DNA from: Pseudomonadales bacterium
GTDB lineage: Bacteria; Pseudomonadota; Gammaproteobacteria; Pseudomonadales; Halieaceae
Length of the DNA: 64,000 bases
Reading direction: 5' to 3'
Assembly (NCBI GenBank): GCA_024234735.1
Contig: JACKNV010000003.1
Span: 276,653-340,652 of the forward strand
Shown piece by piece: positions 38,676 through 47,101 of this stretch. Position numbers and translations under genes: made by a program. The notes under the pieces are model-generated. The model did not search any database. It was not told where the DNA came from and saw only the letters and a program-made list of their open reading frames with translations. The number at the start of each line of letters is the position of its first letter. Positions within the stretch are counted from its first letter, which is position 1.

Positions 38676-39101
38676 ATGTCAGAAAAGGTTGTTATTGATA
38701 CCAGTGTCATGATCAGCGCATTGATTGGAAGGCGAGGCGCGAGTCGTGAAGTAATAAGGCGCTGCCTCACGGGCAAGTATCAGCCTCTGATCAGTAATTC
38801 GCTTTTTCAGGAATATGAGGATGTCAGCTCCCGCAAGCAAGTTCGAGAGATATGCCCGCTTCGTGCAGAGGAAATTCGAGATCTGCTGAGCGCCTATTAC
38901 AGCGTATGCACTTGGGTGCCTATATACTATTTGTGGCGTCCCAATTTAACGGACGATAGCGACAACTTCCTGATAGAGCTGGCTCTTGCAGGGAACAGCC
39001 GGACGATTGTGACCAACAATGTCAAAGATCTGCGGGCAGCAGAATTAAAGTTCGACGAGCTGCGAATATTAAAGCCGCGGCAATTATTGAGAGGTGATTG
39101 A
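38676..39101 (+). CDS. PIN-domain toxin (VapC-like, COG1569 type)
   Basis: A 141-residue PIN ribonuclease. Acidic residues expected for Mg2+ are in VVIDTSVMISAL (D8), QEYEDV (E near 45), and LTDDSDNFLIELAL (Asp near 95-98); TIVTNNVKDL carries the final motif with Asn in place of one Asp. It cleaves RNA when free of its antitoxin. The antitoxin gene follows 1 bp after the stop, so the pair is one unit, toxin first. Confidence 0.85.
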   Translation: MSEKVVIDTSVMISALIGRRGASREVIRRCLTGKYQPLISNSLFQEYEDVSSRKQVREICPLRAEEIRDLLSAYYSVCTWVPIYYLWRPNLTDDSDNFLIELALAGNSRTIVTNNVKDLRAAELKFDELRILKPRQLLRGD

Positions 39102-39102
39102 G

Positions 39103-39324
39103 ATGGGTACACTGACAGTGCGATTGCCAGATGACAAACATGATCGTTTGAAGTCATTGGCTGCGCATCGAAAAGTGAGTGTCAACAAGCTGATGGAAGA
39201 GCTGTCCACTCAGGCGCTGGCAGAGTTCGATAGCGAGGTTCGGTTTCGAGCATTGGCGTCCGTGGGCAACCCGGAAAAGGGCCTGGATGTGCTGGATAAG
39301 CTGGACCGCCATTTCAAGAGTTAG
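39103..39324 (+). CDS. Ribbon-helix-helix antitoxin of PIN toxin
   Basis: A 73-residue protein: GTLTVRLPDDKHDRLKSLAA is the RHH strand and first helix, and HRKVSVNKLMEELSTQALAE the second. The C-terminal 30 residues should wrap the toxin. It represses its own operon in this family. The ATG at 39103 is 1 bp from the toxin stop; GTG at 39094 would overlap it. The stop is 3 bp before the IS6 end. Confidence 0.82.
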   Translation: MGTLTVRLPDDKHDRLKSLAAHRKVSVNKLMEELSTQALAEFDSEVRFRALASVGNPEKGLDVLDKLDRHFKS

Positions 39325-39327
39325 TAG

Positions 39328-40102
39328 AGTATCGCCAAATTAACCGGCAGAAATTGCTAGAATCGCCGGATGAATACCTATAAACGACACCGATTTCCTC
39401 CAGATATCATTTCCTATGCTGTCTGGCTCTACTATCGCTTCAACCTTAGCCATCGCGATATAGAAGATCTGCTCGCTGAACGAGGGATCACTGTCAGCCG
39501 TGAAGCGATTCGCCTCTGGTGTATAAAATTCGGGGCTATCTATACGCGCCGATTGAAGCGGAAGCACCAAGGCTACGGCGATACTTACTTCATTGATGAA
39601 GTCTTCGTGAAGATTAACGGCAAGCAGCATTACCTGTGGAAAGCTGTTGATCAGGATGGCGAAGTGGTAGATGTTTATCTGCAGGCCAGGCGGGACGGAG
39701 CGGCGGCGAAGCGGTTTTTCAAGCGTCTGTTACGAAATCATGGCGGAGAGCTCAGGCAGATCGTGACGGATAAGCTGCGAAGTTATCCAGTCGCCCATCG
39801 TGAGGTAATCCCTGAAACAATCCATGTCACTGATCGGTACGCCAACAATCGGGTAGGGCAATCTCATGAGGCCACCAGGATGAGGGAGCGAGGCATGCGC
39901 AAAATCAAATCAATACGGCAGGCTCAGAGGTTTGTGACTGCCCATGCCGCTGTTCAAAATCTATTCAATTTGGGTAGGCACCTGCTTCGTGCTCAGCACT
40001 ACCGTGATCTGAGGGTAAGTGCGTTCGGAGAGTGGAGCAGGGCAGTGGCTTGAAGACTGCTGCTCTATTGCTCAAGTCCGTCTGAGTTAATTTGGCAGTA
40101 CC
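39328..40102 (+). mobile_element. IS6-family insertion sequence
   Basis: About 775 bp. Terminal repeats read GTATCGCCAAATTAAC on the left and, inverted, GGTACTGCCAAATTAACT on the right. It holds one intact transposase gene. The same IS-antitoxin junction is found in the broken copy near 33060, so the insertion predates the duplication of this block. Confidence 0.85.
39370..40053 (+). CDS. IS6-family transposase
   Basis: A 227-residue DDE transposase. There is an HTH (FNLSHRDIEDLLAERGITVS), then catalytic Asp in YFIDEVFVKI (near 75), Asp in IVTDKLRSY (near 133), and Glu in QSHEATRMRERGMRKI (near 165). The frame is complete with normal IS6 length. IS6 elements move by replicative cointegration and can fuse or duplicate neighbouring DNA, which may explain the repeated block. 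Confidence 0.94.
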   Translation: MNTYKRHRFPPDIISYAVWLYYRFNLSHRDIEDLLAERGITVSREAIRLWCIKFGAIYTRRLKRKHQGYGDTYFIDEVFVKINGKQHYLWKAVDQDGEVVDVYLQARRDGAAAKRFFKRLLRNHGGELRQIVTDKLRSYPVAHREVIPETIHVTDRYANNRVGQSHEATRMRERGMRKIKSIRQAQRFVTAHAAVQNLFNLGRHLLRAQHYRDLRVSAFGEWSRAVA

Positions 40103-40156
40103 GGTCAAACGTTTCCTGTAGCGTGTTGTTGAGGATCGATGCATCCAATCTCGGAA

Positions 40157-40942
40157 TCATGAATCGTTCAGTTGGATCAACCGCACCATCTCCTCGGCCA
40201 CTAACGCGGCTGATGGCAAGAACATAGTTGAAACAATGCGTTGATCAATAACGACAGCATGTTTATCCACCAAAGTGTCCTTGTTTTGAACCTCTGCCCC
40301 ATTCTTTCGGAGTTGATCTTCGACAAGAAATGGCAACAAGCTGCCTTGCTTGGCCCATGACTTGGAACGCTCCGTCGAGTTGGGGAACCCCGCCACACGC
40401 TTGCCTTTCACCAGATAGCCACCGCCTTCGAGCCTGGCATTTGCAAAGCCCCCTGGACCATGCCCACAACCACCCACTACGCCACCATTTTCGTATATGC
40501 CACCGATGAGGTACATCAGTTCTTCGTTGGAGGCTACATCGAATAATGTGCCGTATCCCCCGCCGACAAATACGGCATGATATTGGTCAGCATCAATTTG
40601 ACTGGGTTTGAGCGTATCTCCAGCTTTGTCTAAAAAGTTCTCGTACTTAATGGCGTAGCTACTAATGCCCAACGGGTCCATCATGAACTCGATGGGGCCA
40701 CCTTGCGGTGACACGAAATCGACCTCGTAACCGTGCATTACGAAGATGTGAAAAGGCGGTGCATATTCCCAGAGGTTGTTGCGTGCATCGTGCTGCCCGG
40801 GATCACCCATGTCGAGAACATTTGATGCAACAAAGAGAACTTTGCCTTTTGTTTCTGCGAATGCTACAACTGGGGCAAATAATGATGCAACCAACCAGCA
40901 GGTTAGCGCCAAGGCTTTCGAATTTCCCTTCAAAAGTGTCAC
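40157..40942 (-). CDS. Exported DJ-1/PfpI-family (Hsp31-like) protein
   Basis: A 261-residue protein with a signal peptide (LLKGNSKALALTCWLVASLF, cleavage after AFA) and a type-1 glutamine-amidotransferase-like fold. The nucleophile elbow is GVVGGCGHGPGGF (Cys followed by His), and VFVGGGYGTLFD precedes it. Relatives are glyoxalase III/chaperones that act on methylglyoxal. Periplasmic location is unusual for this family. I chose GTG at 40942 because an AAGGAG site precedes it. Confidence 0.78.
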   Translation of the reverse strand: MTLLKGNSKALALTCWLVASLFAPVVAFAETKGKVLFVASNVLDMGDPGQHDARNNLWEYAPPFHIFVMHGYEVDFVSPQGGPIEFMMDPLGISSYAIKYENFLDKAGDTLKPSQIDADQYHAVFVGGGYGTLFDVASNEELMYLIGGIYENGGVVGGCGHGPGGFANARLEGGGYLVKGKRVAGFPNSTERSKSWAKQGSLLPFLVEDQLRKNGAEVQNKDTLVDKHAVVIDQRIVSTMFLPSAALVAEEMVRLIQLNDS

Positions 40943-41673
40943 GTTGAGTTTACTCCTTCTTTTGTTGTCCAAAAGGCGAATCAAACGACAAAGCACTTTG
41001 AAAAGCACATTCCGGCTTTCACAAAAATGTCCCCGTTGCGAGGTTTTCTGCCTCTTGCGATACTACCATGCAACCGTCCCCTTTGGAGAAAAGCTGCCCT
41101 TTGTTACTCCCCTATTTATTTGCACACTGGTGGCACGCTGTGCGGAAACTGGTCAAACCATTTTCAGGGTAATACCCCAGGGCAAACTTACCCACAGTGC
41201 GCCTCTCTGGAGGCGGTAGAGAGTCCGTTGATCAGGAGCCCAGGAAACTGGAGGCGCTTTTTAGAGATACTCAAAAATTCTGCGGGCAACCTATTAGCCA
41301 GATTGGGGATGAAAGGGCGATACACCCGGGGGAGAAACGGCGGAATAACCCGACGCACCTGACGTACTTGTCGAAAACTGATGTGCTGCAAGACCTTGTG
41401 GGTGATGAGCCGGCGCCGTGTTCGTCGAGTGCGTCGGGTTGATTGCTGGTTTGTTCCGGAGGTATGTCCGCAAGTTGAAGTCTGATCGATGGCCTATCTT
41501 TCAGGTCAGGATGCGCATCGTAATGTCTCAACGGTATCTCCTTAGGCTTTCTGGCAGTGAACTCGCGAATCCGGTTCAAATAAAAGTCAGCTCCTTCCCA
41601 ACTGGTTTGAAGATCAGTAGCTATAATGGTGCGATCAAGTACTTCTTCAACTGGAATTACGGAAGAGGCGCCC
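40943..41673. other. Intergenic region between divergent genes
   Basis: About 730 bp without a gene I can support. Short open frames on both strands lack homology or ribosome-binding sites. Promoters for the PfpI-like and homocysteine-methyltransferase-like genes should lie here. Confidence 0.5.
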
Positions 41674-42621
41674 ATGAGTCAATATCGAAGCCAACTGCCA
41701 CAATTGTCTGGCGAATTCTTTCTCACCGATGCGGGACTGGAGACAGACCTGATCTTTAATCACGGTATAGAGATTAGCGAGTTTGCAGCGCACACGCTGT
41801 TGCCTCATGAGGGTGGCCGGAGGGCGTTGGCGGACTACCTGAAAGGTTTTATTGCATTGGCCGGCGAATGCGATGCAGGCTTGATACTCGATAGCCAGAC
41901 ATGGAAGGCGCACCCTCACTGGGCCGCAAGTCTGGGGGTCTCGGTCATGGATCTCGAGGCGACTAACCACGAGGCAATCGAATTCATATCCTCCTTACGA
42001 AACGAATCCAATCGAAATCGCAGGCCGATAGTGCTCAATGGTGTAATTGGCCCGAGAGGAGATGCGTACGCACCCGAGGTTACAGTGGCTGCAAAAGAAG
42101 CCGAGGATTATCATTCACAGCAAATTGGCTGGCTATCAGAAACCGAAGTCGACATGGTTACCGCGTTGACATTTACGCAATCCGACGAGGCCATCGGCGC
42201 CGTACGTGCTGCCCAGAAAGTTAGTTTACCTGTGGTAGTTTCCTTTACGGTTGAAACCGATGGACGCCTGCCGACGGGACAGTCACTGGGGGAGGCGATA
42301 CGGGCTGTCGACGAAGCGACTGCCGGGGGTGCTGCATACTTTATGGTGAACTGCGCTCATCCTGACCACTTCGTAAGCGAATTGAGAGATTCCGACTGGG
42401 CTCGTAGAATTCGCGGGCTGCGTTGCAATGCATCCCGAAAAAGTCACGCGGAACTAGACCAATGTACAGCCCTGGATGATGGTAATCCCGAAGAACTCGC
42501 CAGTCAGTACACAGCAATTCTTTCAACCATGCCCTGGCTGAACGTGTTTGGTGGCTGTTGCGGCACTGATCTGCGCCATGTGACCCGTATTGCGCACACG
42601 GTGAAGGGGCGATTTGCTTAG
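41674..42621 (+). CDS. Homocysteine S-methyltransferase family protein
   Basis: A 315-residue (beta/alpha)8-barrel protein. The zinc ligands are the Cys of FMVNCAHPDHF (near 226) and the pair in NVFGGCCGTDLRH (near 291); LTDAGLETDLIF and LNGVIGPRGDAY are substrate-loop motifs. It transfers a methyl group from S-methylmethionine or another donor to homocysteine, or a related thiol. The ATG at 41674 was chosen over an upstream in-frame ATG lacking homology. It stands alone, next to a dispersed repeat. Confidence 0.87.
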   Translation: MSQYRSQLPQLSGEFFLTDAGLETDLIFNHGIEISEFAAHTLLPHEGGRRALADYLKGFIALAGECDAGLILDSQTWKAHPHWAASLGVSVMDLEATNHEAIEFISSLRNESNRNRRPIVLNGVIGPRGDAYAPEVTVAAKEAEDYHSQQIGWLSETEVDMVTALTFTQSDEAIGAVRAAQKVSLPVVVSFTVETDGRLPTGQSLGEAIRAVDEATAGGAAYFMVNCAHPDHFVSELRDSDWARRIRGLRCNASRKSHAELDQCTALDDGNPEELASQYTAILSTMPWLNVFGGCCGTDLRHVTRIAHTVKGRFA

Positions 42622-42886
42622 TTGAGGCCGGCCATTTGTGATAGGGAGCCCGCTGGCGGGTGATGTGCACAATGTATTCCGTGCACATGGGTTATACATC
42701 AGCTGGTTTCAGGGGCTCTTACGTGCAACCCACCCACCGACTATAAGTCGGCAGACATAGACCAAAACCCCACCCATAGTCGGATGGTGTAATTATCTAT
42801 AACTCATTGAATTTTATGATTTTTGGCTCTTCATCATTAACGGGGGACACCGGCATTCATTAAACTGATTTTGCGAAGATCGTTTA

Positions 42887-44188
42887 ATGGAGAGAATACC
42901 GATGTCCCACGCAGCAACGATTATAGGCATACCTGGCCTGCAGATTGAACGGGTAAAGCGCAGCCGGGGTATTGAGGTCTGGGCCAGGCCTTACCGGAGA
43001 CCGCCCTGTCGGCACTGTCATGGTCAGGATGTGAGGATCAAGGCCACCCACAGGCGGACGGTGAAGCACACCCGCCAGGGCAATCAGGTGATGACCCTTC
43101 ATCTGCGGGTGCCCAAGTACCACTGTCAGGGATGCAGGCGCTATTTCCGCCACACCTTTACCGGCATCCGGCCCCGCTATCGCGCCTCGGAGGCCTACCA
43201 GCTTGAGGTGTATGAAGCCCACGATGGCGGTGTCACCCTGCGCAAGGTCTCGCGGACCCACCAGATCAGCGCAGCCACGGTAGAGCGCTGGTACCAGTAT
43301 CACCTGGGCAGAAAGCGGTCGGAAATGGCCAATCGAGCCTGCCCACGCGTGTTGGGGATCGACGAGCACTTCTTCACCCGCAGAAAAGGCTATGCCACCA
43401 CCTTTGTGGACCTGAGGAATCACAAGGTATTCGATGTGAGGCTGGGACGCTCGGAGTCCAGCCTGCGCCGGTATTTACAGGGCCTTGAGGGTCGCAGCAA
43501 CGTCCAGGTGGTGGTCATGGACCTATCGGAAACCTACCGCACCATTGCCCGACGCTACTTCCCCAATGCGATGATCGTGGCAGACCGTTTCCACGTGGTC
43601 CGGTTGATCAACCAGCACTTTTTGAAGGTCTGGCAACAGGTCCACCCGGAGGGCCGCAAGCATCGGGGCCTGCTCAGTCTGATGCGGCGGCATCAATGGC
43701 ATTTGCGGGACGAGCAGCATGCCAATCTGATGGCCTACCTTGCCGATTATCCGGTGTTGCAGGCGCTCTATACGGCTAAACAGGAATTGGTTCGCTTCAT
43801 GCTGCTCAAGACCGTCACGGCAAAGCGTATGAAGGCCAAGCTGCCACGGTACCTGGATCTGCTCGAGCAACTGCGGCACAGCCCGCTACGGGCCTTGGCG
43901 AAGACACTGGCGAGCTGGATGGAACCTGTTCTTGCCATGTGGCGCTTTAGCAAGACCAATGGCATCACCGAAGGCTTCCACAACAAGATGGAGATGATCT
44001 CGAGGCGAGCCTATGGTTTCAGGAACTTTGAGAATTACCGGTTGAGAGTGCTGACCCACTGCGGGTGGGATGGCATTATCAATCGAGTACGTATGGATGC
44101 CCATCCCCCGTTAACAATGGGATGGACTCCTCCTCACCCATATTCGGCATCTAGGTGCCAGACTGGAAGTGTTGGCAACCAGTCATAA
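42887..44188 (+). CDS. ISL3-family transposase
   Basis: A 433-residue transposase; ATG at 42902 (MSHAATIIG) is the alternative start. The N-terminal zinc finger has CRHC and CQGC pairs (near 37 and 82). The DDE domain begins VLGIDEHFFTRRKGYATTF (Asp near 148), then VVVMDLSETYR (Asp near 210), and the Glu is in NGITEGFHNKMEMI (near 365). The natural stop would be a TAG inside the right terminal repeat after PPLTMG. The nested element replaces it, so the protein now carries 19 foreign residues (WTPPHPYSASRC onward). Confidence 0.92.
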   Translation: MERIPMSHAATIIGIPGLQIERVKRSRGIEVWARPYRRPPCRHCHGQDVRIKATHRRTVKHTRQGNQVMTLHLRVPKYHCQGCRRYFRHTFTGIRPRYRASEAYQLEVYEAHDGGVTLRKVSRTHQISAATVERWYQYHLGRKRSEMANRACPRVLGIDEHFFTRRKGYATTFVDLRNHKVFDVRLGRSESSLRRYLQGLEGRSNVQVVVMDLSETYRTIARRYFPNAMIVADRFHVVRLINQHFLKVWQQVHPEGRKHRGLLSLMRRHQWHLRDEQHANLMAYLADYPVLQALYTAKQELVRFMLLKTVTAKRMKAKLPRYLDLLEQLRHSPLRALAKTLASWMEPVLAMWRFSKTNGITEGFHNKMEMISRRAYGFRNFENYRLRVLTHCGWDGIINRVRMDAHPPLTMGWTPPHPYSASRCQTGSVGNQS

Positions 44189-44206
44189 TGAGAGGAGGAG
44201 CCCACA

Positions 44207-45243
44207 ATGGAGATTATTCGAGTTGGCGTAGATTTGGCAAAAGATGTGTTCCAATTACACGGCGTGGATTCACGGGAGCACGTGGTCTGGCAGAAGCGTT
44301 TGCGTCGTCGCGAATGGCTGTCAGAACTTCAGAAACGCGTACCCGAAGGTGCAGAAATCGGCATGGAAGCCTGCGCCGGCGCCCATTACTGGGGGCGGGA
44401 GCTCGCCGCGCGCGGCTATCGGGTAAAGCTCATGGCGCCGCAGTTCGTGAAACCCTACGTCAAGAGCAACAAGAGCGACCGCAACGATGCCGCGGCCATC
44501 TGCGAGGCTATGAATAGGCCCTCAATGCGCTTCGTGGCACTCAAAAGTGTCGAACAGCAGGATGTGCTGGCGGTGCACCGGGTTCGCTCGGAGTTGATCA
44601 AGCAGCGCACGGCGAAAGTCAACCAGATCCGGGGCCTCGTCGGCGAGCACGGTCTGGTGGCACCACAACGCGTCCACGCTCTGCGCAAGGCGCTGTCGTG
44701 GTGGCTCGAAGATGCGAGTAATGAACTGAGTATGCGCTTTCGGCGGCTGCTGTCTGGCCTGGCGGGCGACCTGCGCCATCTCGATGCGCGGATCAAGGAG
44801 CAAGATGATGAACTCGCCGCGATGGTGAAGGAATCTCCGGCCGCGCAACGCTTGATGGCTTTGCGGGGCGTCAGGCCAATCACCGCCACCGCACTGGTCG
44901 CCACCCTCGGCACCGGCGATGGATTTGCACGGGCCGTGACTTCGCCGTTACGCTCGGTTTGACGCCGAAACACCACGGCACCGGTGGCAAGGAGCGCATG
45001 CTAGGCATCAGTAAGCGGGGCAATGCATACTTGCGCACTCTACTGATACACGGCGCCAGAGCGACAGTGCAGGTAGCCAAAGGCAAGGCCGACCCACTCA
45101 GTCGCTGGATCAACAGCCTTGGAGAGCGACGTCATACGAACGTTGTGGCGATAGCGGTGGCCAACAAGACCGCCCGCATGGCCTGGGCGCTACTGCACCA
45201 TGAGCGTGAATACGATGAGAACTGGTCTACGGCCACGGCTTAG
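44207..45243 (+). pseudogene. IS1111-type transposase with one frameshift
   Basis: A RuvC-like DEDD domain (IIRVGVDLAKDVFQLHGVD, E in GMEACAGAHYW, KSDRNDAAAICEA) is followed by the Tnp_20 serine domain (RLMALRGVRPITATALV; catalytic Ser in MLGISKRGNAYLR). The frame breaks near 44930: one G in a G-run (GCACGGGCC) seems missing, so the first part ends at 44962 and the rest continues from about 44950 in another frame. Adding a single G restores about 345 residues. It could be a real mutation or a homopolymer sequencing error. Confidence 0.88.
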
Positions 45244-45486
45244 CAGTCCTGGCCGGTAAACAACAGAGTTAGTCCTACCGACGATTGCAAAGGAGTCTGA
45301 CTGACGGCGAACAGGTCGAACCGGCGCAGGCAAAACCCGATCTACCCCAAGGGCGTAAAAGCCCGAGTTAACGTTTGGGAGCCAGCGCGCGAATAGCCCA
45401 TCAAGGCCCCGTGGAAAGCACGATCGAGAGGCCGGATACACGTGAGCAATCGATCCTACCGCCAGCGTACAGGCCCCTTGCAAACG
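45244..45486 (+). ncRNA. Candidate bridge RNA of IS1111-type element
   Basis: The 3' non-coding end of IS1111-subgroup elements is known to encode a bridge RNA that pairs with target and donor DNA. Here TCTACCCCA (45341-45349), a small hairpin GGGC-GTAAAA-GCCC (45351-45364) and GTTAAC (45367-45372) form what looks like a target-binding loop. Both guide segments match the ISL3 terminal repeat in which the element sits. Ends are approximate and expression is inferred. Confidence 0.55.
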
Positions 45487-45525
45487 AGGAGGAGTCCATA
45501 CATGGGGTAGAGCCTGATTTTTATT

Positions 45526-46821
45526 GAGCTTCCCGGCCCATAGGTTTCAGTTTATTCCGGGCGGATAGGTTACACAATTGCAGCATTTGGAGGAGGCCTC
45601 CAGATGCCCTGGAATGAGTGTAACCGTATGGATGAACGTCTTCGTTTCGTGGCCAGGCTCCTCGATGGGGAGAAGATGGCCGTCGCCTGCCGTGACTTCG
45701 GTATCTCACGCAAGACCGGATACAAGATTTTTGACCGGTACAAGGAATTCGGTGTCAGGGGGCTGGAGGACCGATCCAAGAGTTCCTACCGGCACCCGAA
45801 CAAGCTGCCCTTCCAGATCGAGAAGGCCATTCTGCGGATCAAACAGGATCACAGGACCTGGGGTGCCCCCAAGATCCAGGATAAGCTGGTCAAAGAGTTT
45901 CCCATGATCAAGCCACCCGCTGTCAGCACGATCCATGTGGTGCTCGACCGGCATGGCCTGGTGAAACGCCGTAAACGGCGGCGCCATAAAGCCAAAGGCA
46001 CACCGCTTAGCCAGGCCCTGGCCCCCAACGCATTGTGGTGCGCGGATTTCAAGGGTGAATTCAAGTTGGGCAATCACAAATACTGCTATCCGCTGACGAT
46101 CACGGACCAGCGAAGCCGATATCTGCTGGCTTGCCAGGGACTGGAATCCACCAAAGAAGTCACCGCATTTGAGGTATTTGAGCGCACATTCAAGGAATTT
46201 GGCCTACCGGCGGCCATCCGGACCGACAATGGCATACCGTTCGCCAGTCCCCATGCTCTATTTGGTCTGAGCCGTCTGTCCATCTGGTGGTTGCGCCTGG
46301 GCATCAGTATCGAGCGGATCAAGCCCGGCCGACCCCAGCAGAATGGCCGCCACGAGAGAATGCACCTGACGCTGAAGAAGGAGGCCACCAAACCGGCGTC
46401 CTACAACTTTCTGCAGCAACAGGAGCGTTTCGATGAATTCATCGAGGTATACAATAACGAGCGTCCCCACCAGGGGCTTGAGGGTCGGTATCCCGGCGAA
46501 CTGTATACACCTTCAGCCAGGGAATACTTCGAGCCCGGGGTCCCGGAATACCCGTGTCACGACCGCACAATCAAAGTGACGCGGTGTGGACGGATATGCA
46601 TTGGAACGCGCAAAATAAACCTCAGTACGGTGTTTGCAGGCCAGTACGTGGGGGTCAGAGAGGTGGCCGACGAGGTTTGGCTGGTCAGCTTCCTGGAATA
46701 TGATCTAGGCTTCTTTGACAGGGAGCTCAACAAGGTGGAGCCGGTGGGGAGAAATCCCTTCGCTCCAAAAGTGTTACCTATGCTCCCGGAATAAACTGTT
46801 ACCTATCCGGCCGGAAAGGAC
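45526..46821 (+). mobile_element. IS481-family element
   Basis: About 1.3 kb with long imperfect inverted repeats of about 43 bp; both ends share GTTTATTCCGGG and ATAGGT(A/T)ACA-type blocks (left 45530-45575, right 46780-46820). A possible 3-bp duplication ATT flanks it. It lies just after the ISL3 target duplication and before the right part of the dispersed repeat. Confidence 0.75.
45604..46794 (+). CDS. IS481-family transposase
   Basis: A 396-residue protein. The HTH is MAVACRDFGISRKTGYKIFD, and the rve core has LWCADFKGEFKL (first Asp near 148), AIRTDNGIPF (second Asp near 208) and GRHERMHLTLKKE (Glu near 255). The C-terminal GLEGRYPGELYTPS and beta-strand tail are typical of IS481. The frame is intact with a stop inside the right inverted repeat. 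Confidence 0.93.
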   Translation: MPWNECNRMDERLRFVARLLDGEKMAVACRDFGISRKTGYKIFDRYKEFGVRGLEDRSKSSYRHPNKLPFQIEKAILRIKQDHRTWGAPKIQDKLVKEFPMIKPPAVSTIHVVLDRHGLVKRRKRRRHKAKGTPLSQALAPNALWCADFKGEFKLGNHKYCYPLTITDQRSRYLLACQGLESTKEVTAFEVFERTFKEFGLPAAIRTDNGIPFASPHALFGLSRLSIWWLRLGISIERIKPGRPQQNGRHERMHLTLKKEATKPASYNFLQQQERFDEFIEVYNNERPHQGLEGRYPGELYTPSAREYFEPGVPEYPCHDRTIKVTRCGRICIGTRKINLSTVFAGQYVGVREVADEVWLVSFLEYDLGFFDRELNKVEPVGRNPFAPKVLPMLPE

Positions 46822-46832
46822 ATTATAAAAAA

Positions 46833-46877
46833 TGGTGGGCCCAGAAGGACTTGAACCTTCGACCTGCCGATTATGAG
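46833..46877 (-). tRNA. tRNA 3' half (CAU anticodon, Ile2/Met-like), truncated
   Basis: On the minus strand 45 bases read as a perfect tRNA 3' half. They comprise anticodon loop CTCATAA, a 3' anticodon strand, a 5-base variable loop AGGTC, T-stem GAAGG/CCTTC with TTCAAGT loop, acceptor strand TGGGCCC, A and CCA. The D-arm and 5' acceptor strand are missing, so it cannot be a working tRNA. It is part of the dispersed repeat; other copies have extra bases in it. Confidence 0.75.
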
Positions 46878-47101
46878 GAGAGGGGAAAGGGCCGAACTCG
46901 GACAGTAAGCGGAAGAAAGGTAACGGATTTTTCGGGCAGTGTCACCGGGAGCAACCGAAACCGAACGTATACCGAATCTGGGAGGGTAGGTTTGCGGGGC
47001 CGTTGGTGGTAAGCCGAAGAACGGTAAGGGATTTTCAAAACCGAACTCCGAACCAGGGCCGAGCTAAACCTCACAATCAAGTGACCCGCATATTCCAAGT
47101 A

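Larger units (their letters stand above)
44117..45500 (+). mobile_element. IS110-family, IS1111-subgroup element
   Basis: Subterminal inverted repeats TGGACTCCTCCT (44123-44134) and AGGAGGAGTCCA (45487-45498) are perfect 12-mers, the IS1111 hallmark. There is no classical target duplication; ATGGG is seen at both junctions. It lies in the right terminal repeat of the ISL3 element. Exact outer ends are uncertain by a few bases. The long non-coding stretch is on the transposase 3' side, as expected for the IS1111 subgroup. Confidence 0.85.
42825..45514 (+). mobile_element. ISL3-family element (interrupted)
   Basis: Left end GGCTCTTCATCATTAACGGG; right end, read inward and rejoined across the nested element, GGCTCT plus ACCCCATTGTTAACGGG. 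The flanking direct repeat TGATTTTT at 42817-42824 and 45515-45522 is the 8-bp target duplication expected for ISL3. An IS1111-type element sits inside the right terminal repeat. Without it the element would be about 1.3 kb. Confidence 0.88.
42731..47064. repeat. Dispersed tRNA-half repeat, copy D/E, split by three IS elements
   Basis: The left part (42731-42824: hairpin arms and the TAACTCATTGAATTTTATG block) and the right part (46822-47064: tRNA-end block, two AAGAAAGGTAACGG-type units and the CCGAACT tail) together make one complete repeat. ISL3, the IS1111-type element nested in it, and IS481 lie between them. The right part lacks the extra bases seen in copies A-C. Confidence 0.8.
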
